Notes under the pieces: model-generated | The model's input: the letters and a program-made list of their open reading frames with translations, nothing else | Told to the model about the DNA's origin: nothing | Databases searched by the model: none | Translations under genes and position numbers: made by a program | DNA from: Bacteroidaceae bacterium | Lineage (GTDB): Bacteria > Bacteroidota > Bacteroidia > Bacteroidales > Bacteroidaceae | Direction of reading: 5' to 3' | Assembly (NCBI GenBank): GCA_017628775.1 | Contig: JAGBYN010000024.1 | Coordinates: forward strand, 1-16,818 | Length of the DNA: 16,818 bases | In this document: positions 1-6,075 of the stretch, piece by piece | Position numbering within the stretch: position 1 is the stretch's first letter | Layout: each line of letters opens with the position of its first letter

Positions 1-86
1 CCTGATGACTTTTTTGCAAGGCAAGGGCAAGTAGGGGCGCAAAAATATCATCACGGTGGGGACTCAAACACACACATTTGAAACGT

Positions 87-113
87 GGTCATCAGGTCAT
101 CAAGGTCATCAGC
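87..113 (+). repeat. GGTCATCA repeat cluster, left copy
   Basis: Three consecutive units GGTCATCA, GGTCATCAA and GGTCATCAG, then C and an A run. The first 26 bases recur exactly in the same orientation at 6930-6955. A related cluster lies inverted at 239-265. Such closely packed 8-9 base units could be iterons or recombinase binding sites; no protein partner is identified. Confidence 0.85.
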
Positions 114-157
114 AAAAAAAGCGGGTTAACCTTACCCAAAATATATCTATAATAAAA

Positions 158-181
158 TTATAATATATTAATATATTATAA
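158..181. repeat. 24-bp perfect AT palindrome
   Basis: The bases from 158 to 181 form a perfect palindrome composed only of A and T, centred between 169 and 170. It lies in the AT-rich stretch (about 138-200) between the two GGTCATCA clusters. It would melt or extrude easily, as in the unwinding element of an origin, but a simple spacer is also possible. Confidence 0.8.
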
Positions 182-238
182 AAATTTAATTACTTATTTT
201 ACCCCCTTTTCCAAACCATAGATACACCCCATAAATTT

Positions 239-265
239 GCTGATGACCTGATGACCTTGATGACC
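239..265 (-). repeat. GGTCATCA repeat cluster, inverted copy
   Basis: Read on the - strand this is GGTCATCAA, GGTCATCA, GGTCATCAG, C: the same units as at 87-113 but with the long and short units exchanged. It faces the left copy across the AT-rich core. On the - strand it is preceded by an A run, as is the copy at 6930-6955. Confidence 0.85.
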
Positions 266-355
266 TTTTTTTGTCTTTCCTGAAATGTGCCATCACTCCA
301 CAAATCTGATATAAGATTTTATGGATAAATCGCGCAGGAATAAAGCAGATTTTAG

Positions 356-363
356 TAATTTTG
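356..363 (+). promoter_or_regulatory. Possible promoter -7 element
   Basis: TAATTTTG fits the Bacteroidetes -7 consensus TAnnTTTG, about 85 bases ahead of the leucine-rich repeat gene. No TTTG -33 element is seen at the expected distance upstream, so the call is weak. Confidence 0.25.
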
Positions 364-448
364 AAGTGTGATTTTGATAGCCGCTGGATTAAGGCTTATG
401 CATCACCCCCTTAACAAACGAATTTATAACGGTTAATCCGCACACATT

Positions 449-1036
449 ATGGCAAAATATGAAATTAAAGATGGCGTGGCAATCCTCCCCGAAGGTATTG
501 AGATGATTGAGGACTATGCATTTAAGAATTGTTATAAATTGAAGCGCGTTGTAATCCCTCAAGGGGTGCGCAGAATTGGGGATGGTGCTTTTTTTGAATG
601 CATGAACCTTAAAGTCGTGGAGTTGCCCGAATGGTTAGAGGTCATAGGTGAAGGTGCTTTTGGGGGTTGTTCTTCCTTAAAAGAACTGACTTTGCCCCAA
701 TGGGTGACGCGGATTGAGGATTGGGCGTTCAATTGTTGCGAATCCCTTACCCAAATCAGCCTTCCCCCCTCGGTAACATCAATAGGAAGGTGCTCTTTCT
801 CGGGTTGCACCTCCCTCTCCCAAATCAGCATTCCACCATCGGTAACATCAATAGAAAATCGTGCTTTCAAGGGTTGCACTTCCCTCACCCAAATCAGCCT
901 TCCACCCTCGGTAACATCAATAGGAAGGGAAGCTTTCAAGGATTGCACCTCCCTCACCCTTGTTAAAGTATCCAAAAACACGGAATTGGAGGAAAGTGCT
1001 TTTTGGGAATGCCCAGTCAAAATTGAGCGCTATTAA
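449..1036 (+). CDS. BspA-type leucine-rich repeat protein
   Basis: A 195-residue protein made almost wholly of eight BspA-type (LRR_5) repeats with a 23-residue period. The recurring Ala-Phe...Cys core falls near residues 24, 47, 70, 93, 117, 140, 163 and 185, and the following segments read like SLxxIxLPPSVTSIG. In larger members this fold mediates protein binding or adhesion. There is no signal peptide, lipobox or type IX sorting domain, so it is probably cytoplasmic or a cassette of a larger family. The middle repeats are near-identical at DNA level (69-bp period), so copy number could change by recombination. It has its own terminator at 1071-1100. Family assignment is firm; its partner and role are unknown. 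Confidence 0.85.
   Translation: MAKYEIKDGVAILPEGIEMIEDYAFKNCYKLKRVVIPQGVRRIGDGAFFECMNLKVVELPEWLEVIGEGAFGGCSSLKELTLPQWVTRIEDWAFNCCESLTQISLPPSVTSIGRCSFSGCTSLSQISIPPSVTSIENRAFKGCTSLTQISLPPSVTSIGREAFKDCTSLTLVKVSKNTELEESAFWECPVKIERY
750..956 (+). repeat. 69-bp tandem DNA repeats in LRR gene
   Basis: Three near-identical 69-bp units. CGGTAACATCAATAG begins at 771, 840 and 909, and CCAAATCAGC recurs at the same spacing (751, 820, 889). Each unit encodes one 23-residue leucine-rich repeat. The flanking repeats encode the same fold with far more diverged DNA, so these three look recently duplicated or gene-converted. Confidence 0.8.
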
Positions 1037-1070
1037 AATTTTCAAAATTGAATCATTCATCACCTTTGCC

Positions 1071-1100
1071 AAAAGCACCCATTTCGTGGGTGCTTTTTTT
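1071..1100 (+). terminator. Rho-independent terminator
   Basis: A 10-bp stem, AAAGCACCCA (1072-1081) with TGGGTGCTTT (1087-1096), a 5-base loop and a continuing T run. It lies 35 bases after the stop of the leucine-rich repeat gene and insulates it from the peptidase gene downstream. Confidence 0.9.
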
Positions 1101-1179
1101 CTTTCTGTGCAGCCCCTTGATATTTATCCCTTTAACTTTTGCCTTAAAAAAAATGAAAGATTTAACATTTAAAATTTGG

Positions 1180-1200
1180 TTGTGACAAAATATGTCACAA
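1180..1200. promoter_or_regulatory. Operator-like palindrome TTGTGACA-N5-TGTCACAA
   Basis: A perfect 8-bp inverted repeat, TTGTGACA (1180-1187) and TGTCACAA (1193-1200), separated by AAATA. It ends 37 bases before the first start codon of the UmuD/LexA-like gene, about where the -33 element would lie for the -7-like sequence at 1220. Position and symmetry fit a dimeric repressor site. Which protein binds is unknown, because the adjacent peptidase has no recognisable N-terminal helix-turn-helix. Confidence 0.6.
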
Positions 1201-1219
1201 ATGTGTGGGAAATTTGCAC

Positions 1220-1227
1220 TATCTTTT
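1220..1227 (+). promoter_or_regulatory. Possible -7 element of the peptidase gene
   Basis: TATCTTTT differs from TAnnTTTG only at the last base and lies 10 bases before ATG 1238. The palindrome at 1180-1200 would cover the upstream half of such a promoter. No exact TTTG -33 element is present. Confidence 0.3.
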
Positions 1228-1237
1228 TACTTTTTAA

Positions 1238-2098
1238 ATGATATACGTTATGACAAGAGAACAAATGAATGAAATTTTTAGTCTTTTAGAAAAGGCTGGG
1301 TGTAATCCCGAGTGGTGTGATGTGGCGGTGCCGTTGATTGGAAATACGGTGCAGGCGGGATGGCCTACGGAGGTGGGCGATGTGTTTGCCGACGAATATA
1401 CGATGTTGCCCAGGTCGTTGGCGCGTTGTGGAATGATCGTGTGTTTGCCCGTGAGGGGCGATTCGATGGAGGATTGTGGCATCCTGGAGGGCGACACGCT
1501 GAGCGTACAGATTACGGAGGGGTGTTGTGGTATTCGCGAGGGGGATATTGTCGTGGCAGAGGTGGACGGCGGTATTACGGTGAAGACCTTCTTCCGCGAC
1601 GAGCGTGGCGATGTGTGGCTCTTGCCGCGCAATGAGAAGTATATGCCCATCCACTTGACGGAGGACATGAATGCGCGCGTTGTGGGCAAGGTGATTGAGA
1701 TTCGCCGCGTGGCTCCGCATACCTCAATGAGCGAGATGATGCGGATTATGAAGCGTGAGGTGCGCCAGGAGAGTGTGCAACCCTCGGAGCGTGTGGTGAA
1801 GGGTGCCATCGTGAAGGTGGCAGAGCGCGTGACAAATGGGCGCTTGTGGTTTGCCGTCTATCGTGCGCTGGTGGATAAGAAGGTGGTGGAGCAGGGCGAT
1901 TATTCCGCCTTTGTAGCACTTGTGGAGCAGGCCGTGCCGGATCATCCTCACTTGCCCAATGTTGACCAACTTCGCCGCATGTGCGTGCAGAGTTTCCGCA
2001 AGCACCTGTCGCTCTGGCAACAGGATGATGCGCCTGTGCAGGGCGCACGATTCCATGAGTATTACAGCATTGCAAGGGAGGTGATGCGGGCGGTGTGA
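1238..2098 (+). CDS. UmuD/LexA-like S24 peptidase with C-terminal extension
   Basis: A 286-residue protein. Residues 30-150 align well with UmuD: Ala40-Gly41 as self-cleavage site, the GDSM motif with catalytic Ser76, and catalytic Lys116 in TVKTFF. Glycine 41 is 35 residues from the serine, the same as in UmuD. Family members cleave themselves when RecA filaments form after DNA damage. The N-terminus (about 35 residues) is too short for a LexA helix-turn-helix. UmuD is about 139 residues; here about 120 more (165-286) form a second domain with the stretch GRLWFAVYRALVDKK, which I do not recognise as a named family. No umuC follows. ATG 1250 is an alternative start. The palindrome at 1180-1200 suggests regulated expression. 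Confidence 0.85.
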   Translation: MIYVMTREQMNEIFSLLEKAGCNPEWCDVAVPLIGNTVQAGWPTEVGDVFADEYTMLPRSLARCGMIVCLPVRGDSMEDCGILEGDTLSVQITEGCCGIREGDIVVAEVDGGITVKTFFRDERGDVWLLPRNEKYMPIHLTEDMNARVVGKVIEIRRVAPHTSMSEMMRIMKREVRQESVQPSERVVKGAIVKVAERVTNGRLWFAVYRALVDKKVVEQGDYSAFVALVEQAVPDHPHLPNVDQLRRMCVQSFRKHLSLWQQDDAPVQGARFHEYYSIAREVMRAV

Positions 2099-2131
2099 GG
2101 ATTTTATGCTATATTTGAAGGTGGATAGTGA

Positions 2132-2227
2132 CTATAGGCGCTATAGAAACTATAGGCACTATAGAAACTATAGGAGCTATAGATACTATAGCCACTATAG
2201 GCACTATAGCCGCTATTGCCACTATAA
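2132..2227. repeat. CTATAG 9-bp array 1
   Basis: Eleven units in exact 9-bp phase, first at 2132: nine perfect CTATAG hexamers (2132 to 2204) and two degenerate ones (CTATTG 2213, CTATAA 2222), each followed by three variable bases such as GCG, AAA, GCA or CCA. The hexamer is itself a palindrome, so the array reads similarly on both strands. It fills the gap between the peptidase gene and the four-helix-bundle gene. The same repeat occurs at 3029-3097 and 4187-4273. Confidence 0.9.
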
Positions 2228-2272
2228 ACACCATCATCCCAATTATTCCCCCCCCTAAAAAACACTACTACC

Positions 2273-3025
2273 ATGAGCGAAGAAAAGAAAGTCGCGGAGA
2301 GCATCTTTCGCCGTGTGACCAACTGGAAGGATTTGCGCTTTTATCAGAAGGCGGAGGTGCTTTATCAGCTCACCTATGACTTCTGCGAACGCTTCTTGCC
2401 GCACTATGGCGACCGCACGGTGGACCAGATGATTCAAGCGGCTCGTTCGGGTAAACAGAATATTGTGGAGGGGACGGAGGACGGCAAGACTTCTACCGCC
2501 ATGGAGCTCAACCTGCTGAATGTGGCGCGCTCCAGCATTGGCGAACTGCGCCAGGATTACGACGACTTCCTCAAATCGCGCAAACTCGCCATGTGGACCC
2601 CTGCCGACGCTCGCTTTCGAGCGATGCAGGAATTTACGAAGAGCAACAACCTGCTCGAACAATACAGCCCTTACTTCTCAAAATGGAGCGCCGAGGAAAT
2701 GGCGAATGTGGCGCTTACGCTATGCTACCAGGTGGATGTGATGATGAACAAATACATGGCACACCTTGAGCACCGCTTCGTGGAGGAGGGAGGCGTGAAG
2801 GAGCGCATGCACAAGGTGCGCACCGCCTACCGCCAACAACAAGATGACCGCCTTAAGGAGCTGGAGGAAACCAACCGCGCCCTTAAGCAACAACTCGAAG
2901 CCGCCCAACAAAACGCCGAGCAATGGCGCACCGCCTACGACGACCTGCGCGCGCGTGCACTTGCCGCCTATAATGCCCAACGCGAGGAAATAGAGCACCT
3001 CAAGCGCCAACTGGAGGGAAAATAG
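2273..3025 (+). CDS. Four-helix-bundle protein with coiled-coil tail
   Basis: A 250-residue protein. Residues 15-110 match the four-helix-bundle family known from 23S rRNA intervening-sequence proteins and Avd, the accessory protein of diversity-generating retroelements; QMIQAARSGKQNIVEG (52-67) is the signature stretch. Residues 110-180 look like the 'suffix' region of longer Bacteroidales members. Residues 185-250 are a charged, Leu/Gln/Glu-rich coiled coil. Avd forms a pentamer that binds nucleic acid, so an oligomeric nucleic-acid scaffold is plausible, but no reverse transcriptase or variable repeat is present. CTATAG arrays lie on both sides, and its TAG stop falls in phase with the downstream array. 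The family is clear; the function is not. Confidence 0.8.
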   Translation: MSEEKKVAESIFRRVTNWKDLRFYQKAEVLYQLTYDFCERFLPHYGDRTVDQMIQAARSGKQNIVEGTEDGKTSTAMELNLLNVARSSIGELRQDYDDFLKSRKLAMWTPADARFRAMQEFTKSNNLLEQYSPYFSKWSAEEMANVALTLCYQVDVMMNKYMAHLEHRFVEEGGVKERMHKVRTAYRQQQDDRLKELEETNRALKQQLEAAQQNAEQWRTAYDDLRARALAAYNAQREEIEHLKRQLEGK

Positions 3026-3028
3026 CCA

Positions 3029-3097
3029 CTATAGCCCCTATAGAAACTATAGTAACTATAGTAACTATACCCACTATAGCCACTATAATAACTATAA
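3029..3097. repeat. CTATAG 9-bp array 2
   Basis: Eight units in 9-bp phase from 3029: five perfect CTATAG (3029, 3038, 3047, 3056, 3074) and three variants (CTATAC 3065, CTATAA 3083 and 3092). The stop codon TAG of the preceding gene (3023-3025) lies in the same phase, so the array appears to begin at or within the end of that gene. Confidence 0.9.
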
Positions 3098-3110
3098 CCA
3101 CCCACCAAAA

Positions 3111-3193
3111 AACTTTACGCAAACCTTACGCAAACTTTACGCCCCACACCCAAAAGGGGCACTTCTTTACGATAACTTTACGATAACTTTACG
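3111..3193 (+). repeat. Six TTTACG repeats at 11-bp spacing
   Basis: TTTACG or CTTACG occurs at 3114, 3125 and 3136, then at 3166, 3177 and 3188. Each triplet has exact 11-bp spacing, with AAC ahead of most units. Between the triplets a small hairpin pairs GCCCC (3141-3145) with GGGGC (3156-3160). Spacing of about one helical turn puts the sites on one DNA face, as for iterons or a cooperative operator. The array sits directly ahead of the operon encoding the primase/helicase-like protein. Confidence 0.85.
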
Positions 3194-3225
3194 CCGATGG
3201 ATTTTTACTTTCCATCGGCTTTTTT
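3193..3225 (+). terminator. Rho-independent terminator
   Basis: GCCGATGGA (3193-3201) pairs with TCCATCGGC (3211-3219), followed by six T. It ends the four-helix-bundle transcription unit and separates it from the next promoter. Confidence 0.92.
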
Positions 3226-3231
3226 GTGTTG

Positions 3232-3239
3232 TAACTTTG
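3232..3239 (+). promoter_or_regulatory. Promoter -7 element of the primase operon
   Basis: TAACTTTG is an exact match to TAnnTTTG, 7 bases after the terminator T run and 69 bases before ATG 3308. The -33 region overlaps the terminator stem and has no clean TTTG. Transcription would start near 3246. Confidence 0.5.
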
Positions 3240-3307
3240 CAATGTTGATCAACGAAAATAGGCGCTAAAAGAAACGAATAAACCCTTTTAAACCAATTCT
3301 TAGAGTT

Positions 3308-3625
3308 ATGATTATTCAATTGCAATTATCCGATGCCGTTTACGCATCTCTTCTTAATGGAACCGCTCGTGTGCAAGGCACTATTGCCTTGGTGAACCCT
3401 AACGAAGGAAACTTCAATGTGCACCAGCGCCATCACCAAGGTGGTGAACGCAAATACATCAAATTGCCCCACGGTAGGGCCTCTGTCAACGACGAAACGG
3501 TGCGCCTCTCGCTCAACATCGGTCTTGACGAGGCAAATATTCATCCCGGAATTGCCATCCTTGACGAGAGTTTGAAGGCCAGTGGCTTTGTAAATAGCAT
3601 CATGAAGAGAGGAGGTGTGGCATGA
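3308..3625 (+). CDS. Small conserved-type protein ahead of primase gene
   Basis: A 105-residue soluble protein I do not assign to a named family. It has no membrane segment or signal peptide. Features are an N-terminal strand-like stretch (IIQLQLSDAVY), a central polar segment rich in His and Gly (about 40-55), the stretch KYIKLPHGRASVND and an acidic/hydrophobic C-terminal half. Its stop overlaps the start of the next gene by four bases (ATGA), indicating translational coupling and probably joint function with the VirE-N/DUF3987 protein. It is not DUF4248, the small family often found beside such genes. Confidence 0.75.
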   Translation: MIIQLQLSDAVYASLLNGTARVQGTIALVNPNEGNFNVHQRHHQGGERKYIKLPHGRASVNDETVRLSLNIGLDEANIHPGIAILDESLKASGFVNSIMKRGGVA

Positions 3626-5907
3626 GTTTCGGAATTTGTCAAAGCATAAAGAGCAGGGTGGTGCAGGTGTGCACCCCCGAGCTCCTCAACCAAGCCCTTG
3701 ATAGCCCCAATGTGGCGTGCGTGTGTGCCGACATCAGGGATGCGTGGGAGCGTAAGTTGCGGGGCGAGATGAGTGGCGAGGATTTTGAAACGCTCAAGGC
3801 GCAACTCAAAAAGCTATTGCCCATTCTCACGCCCCACGCCACCTTTAAGAACGGCCGCCGCCTCAATGCTGAGGCCATCCCCTCGGGCTTGAGCATCTAC
3901 GACCTGGACCACATTCCCAACCCCGAAGGGCGGTGGGCGGAGATTGCGCCCCGAAAGGAGGATCTGAGGATTGTGATGGCACACACCACCCCAAGTTGCG
4001 AGGGGTTGCGCCTGATCTTCGTTATCCCCCGAGGCATGAACCTGGCACAAGCGCAAGCCTGGATGGCTGAGCAACTGGGCGACACTACCTCCGACGCCAC
4101 CGTGAAGGACTATGCGCGGAGCTCATTCATCGTGCCCAGGGCGTATGTGATGTGGATGGATGCGGAGGGGCTGTTTGCAGAGCGCACGATAGACGCTATA
4201 GGCTCTATAGGCTCTATGGACGCTATAGAAACTATAGGCTCTATAGGCGCTATAGAAACTATAGCCCCTATAGAAACGCCCGCGCCAAGCGCCAGCACCT
4301 TTCCACCCCTTCCTTACACCAACCTCGTTTCCGTGCTTGAGGAGCAAATGGGCGGTGTGCCGGCACATGGCTCGCGCAACAATTTTATCTTTTCGATGGC
4401 CTGCCACTTGCGCTATGTGTGCAACGACGATCCGATGTGGATTGCGCAAGTGCTGCCCACCTATGGCGAGAATAGGGAGAAGTGGATGGCTACCATCCGG
4501 AGTGCATGTGCGCGCTCGCAAACCCTGAATATGCCCCGCATCATGATGCGCACGCTCGACATTTGCAAGCGCATTGAGGCAGACAATGAATCGAACACCA
4601 CGCAAACCCTGCCGCCCGAAATACCAAAGACCCTGCCGCCGCTCATTGCGCTCTTGCTGAGTCGCACGCCCGAGGTGTACAAGGCAGCCGTGGCTCACGC
4701 CGTGTTTCCTGCTCTTGGGGCTCACCTTTGGCAAACGCGCTTCAAGTATATCGACAATGTGGAGCACGAGGCCACACTGATGAATGTGCTCATGGCAGGC
4801 ACGGGAGCGGGTAAGAATTGCATCAACGAACCCATAGCGCGCATCATGGCCGACATTCGCGAGCGCGACATGGAGAACCTGCGACGTGAGCGCGAATGGA
4901 AGCGCGAGATTGCTTCGAAAGGCGCTAACAAGGACAAACGCCAGCGTCCTGAGGGACTTGTGATTCAGGAGATTGACCCCGACATGACGAATGCAGCCTT
5001 CGTGCAACGCCTGGCCGATGCCGGCGAGCGATTCCTTTACACGAAGATGAACGAGATTGATCAATTCGACGCCCTGAAGACCTCGGCACGAAGCAAGGCG
5101 CAATTTCAAATCATGTGCCTGGCATTTGACCCCGGAAACGTGTACGGACAAACGCGCATTGGCGTGGGGTCGGTGAGCGAGCGTGTGAGCATTCGCTTCA
5201 ATTGGAACGCCTCGACCACCGTGCAAAAGGGGCAACGCTACTTTGCGAGCGTACTCACCGATGGTCCGATTTCGCGCATCAACTTCTGTACCATTCCCGA
5301 GCGCGAAATTGGTGCGCCCATGCCCATCTACGGTGCTTACGACGAAGATTTCGACAATCAATTGCGCCCCTACATCGTTCGCCTCAATGCCGCGCGCGGA
5401 CTCATCGATTGCCCCGAGGCAAGGGCGTTGTCAACCAAGCTTGTGGAGGAATGTGCCGACTTTGCCCGACTTTCGCAAAGCCGTGTGTACGAAAATCTCT
5501 CTTACCGTGCCAATGTGATTGCCTACCTCAAAGCCATGGTGCTTTACGTGGCAGGTGGCGGGGTGTGGGACAACACGCTCGAGGAGTTCATTCGCTGGTC
5601 TTTGAATTACGACATGTGGTGCAAAATGCAATTCTTCGGACAAAACATCCTGGATGAAGAAAACTTTCAAGCAAGCACACCACGAAGCAAACCCCAAAAC
5701 TTGCTTGAACTCTTGCCCGACACCTTCACACGCGAGGAGGCCGCACAATTGCGACATCGCCTGGGTATCACCACGGGCTCGCTTAAAGCCATGCTTTACA
5801 ATTGGAGAAAGCGCATGTACATTGAAGAACAAAGCGACAAAACATTCAACAAAAACACCTGCTACACGAAAACCAACTACTACCTGCGGCATGTGAGAAA
5901 GGAGTGA
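3622..5907 (+). CDS. VirE-N/BT4734-like and DUF3987 primase-helicase-like protein
   Basis: A 761-residue multidomain protein. Residues 1-185 resemble the BT4734-like (VirE N-terminal) domain, with an acidic pair Asp94/Asp96 in SIYDLDHI, SCEGLRLIF (125-133) and KDYARSSFIVPR (162-173); the order recalls archaeo-eukaryotic primase motifs, which is inference. Residues 189-218 are a low-complexity T/A/S-I-G/E linker encoded by a CTATAG array. Residues 239-316 look like a PriCT-type domain. Residues 330-690 are the DUF3987 helicase-like core, with a P-loop GTGAGKN (393-399) whose last residue is Asn instead of Ser/Thr, and an acidic NEID (477-480). Residues 694-745 may be a winged helix. Likely role: DNA replication or priming for a mobile module. 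It lies in an operon with the 3308 gene and probably the HU-like gene. Confidence 0.82.
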   Translation: MSFGICQSIKSRVVQVCTPELLNQALDSPNVACVCADIRDAWERKLRGEMSGEDFETLKAQLKKLLPILTPHATFKNGRRLNAEAIPSGLSIYDLDHIPNPEGRWAEIAPRKEDLRIVMAHTTPSCEGLRLIFVIPRGMNLAQAQAWMAEQLGDTTSDATVKDYARSSFIVPRAYVMWMDAEGLFAERTIDAIGSIGSMDAIETIGSIGAIETIAPIETPAPSASTFPPLPYTNLVSVLEEQMGGVPAHGSRNNFIFSMACHLRYVCNDDPMWIAQVLPTYGENREKWMATIRSACARSQTLNMPRIMMRTLDICKRIEADNESNTTQTLPPEIPKTLPPLIALLLSRTPEVYKAAVAHAVFPALGAHLWQTRFKYIDNVEHEATLMNVLMAGTGAGKNCINEPIARIMADIRERDMENLRREREWKREIASKGANKDKRQRPEGLVIQEIDPDMTNAAFVQRLADAGERFLYTKMNEIDQFDALKTSARSKAQFQIMCLAFDPGNVYGQTRIGVGSVSERVSIRFNWNASTTVQKGQRYFASVLTDGPISRINFCTIPEREIGAPMPIYGAYDEDFDNQLRPYIVRLNAARGLIDCPEARALSTKLVEECADFARLSQSRVYENLSYRANVIAYLKAMVLYVAGGGVWDNTLEEFIRWSLNYDMWCKMQFFGQNILDEENFQASTPRSKPQNLLELLPDTFTREEAAQLRHRLGITTGSLKAMLYNWRKRMYIEEQSDKTFNKNTCYTKTNYYLRHVRKE
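4187..4273. repeat. CTATAG 9-bp array 3, inside coding sequence
   Basis: Ten units in 9-bp phase: eight perfect CTATAG (4196, 4205, 4223, 4232, 4241, 4250, 4259, 4268) plus CGATAG (4187) and CTATGG (4214). The 9-bp period keeps the frame open: the array is read as x-Ile-x tripeptides (AIG, SIG, AIE, TIE, PIE) joining the N-terminal domain to the rest. The Ile codons are ATA, which is uncommon elsewhere in this gene. Confidence 0.92.
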
Positions 5908-6075
5908 TGCTCCGATTGGCTACGCGATAAATCAATGGCCTTGTTTGACCTTCTCGGGGAGGGTGCTGCAGAACCTTATTTGGAGAAGCGAAAAAACGGG
6001 CTTTCGCCGGCAAAGTCGCTTGCCTGGCATTATCCGATAACAATCTATTTTTTAACCCTTAAAAATTATTATTCT

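Larger units (their letters stand above)
1..448. other. Gene-free AT-rich left region
   Basis: No convincing coding sequence is visible in these 448 bases. The window opens with CCTGATGAC followed by a T run, which matches the end of the inverted repeat at 239-265, so another copy is probably cut by the window edge. The stretch then holds a + oriented GGTCATCA cluster, a very AT-rich core with a long palindrome, and a - oriented cluster. From 266 to 448 I see only a weak promoter-like element. The layout of short repeats around an easily melted core resembles a replication origin or a recombination region; that reading is inference. Confidence 0.6.

Noticed and set aside
1234..1809. 191-codon - frame opposite the UmuD-like gene
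   Set aside because: The + frame carries the complete Ser/Lys peptidase motifs; this is its shadow.
2128..2379. Open frame through CTATAG array 1 on +, encoding T-I-G/A-I-E tripeptides
   Set aside because: It runs into the four-helix-bundle gene in another frame and consists only of the repeat and random sequence; the 9-bp period keeps it open by chance.
2273..3025. Diversity-generating retroelement around the Avd-like protein
   Set aside because: No reverse transcriptase and no template/variable repeat pair were found in the window; only the helical-bundle family is shared.
2132..3097. CTATAG arrays as a CRISPR array
   Set aside because: The period is 9 bp with 3-base gaps; there are no spacers of normal size and no cas genes.
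4123..5361. Long open frame of 412 codons on the - strand
   Set aside because: It is antisense to the VirE-N/DUF3987 gene, low-complexity over the CTATAG array and without family resemblance; the + frame has clear domains.
5935..6075. 47-residue N-terminal extension of the HU-like protein
   Set aside because: The added residues do not resemble the family, and ATG 6076 gives the usual start and length.
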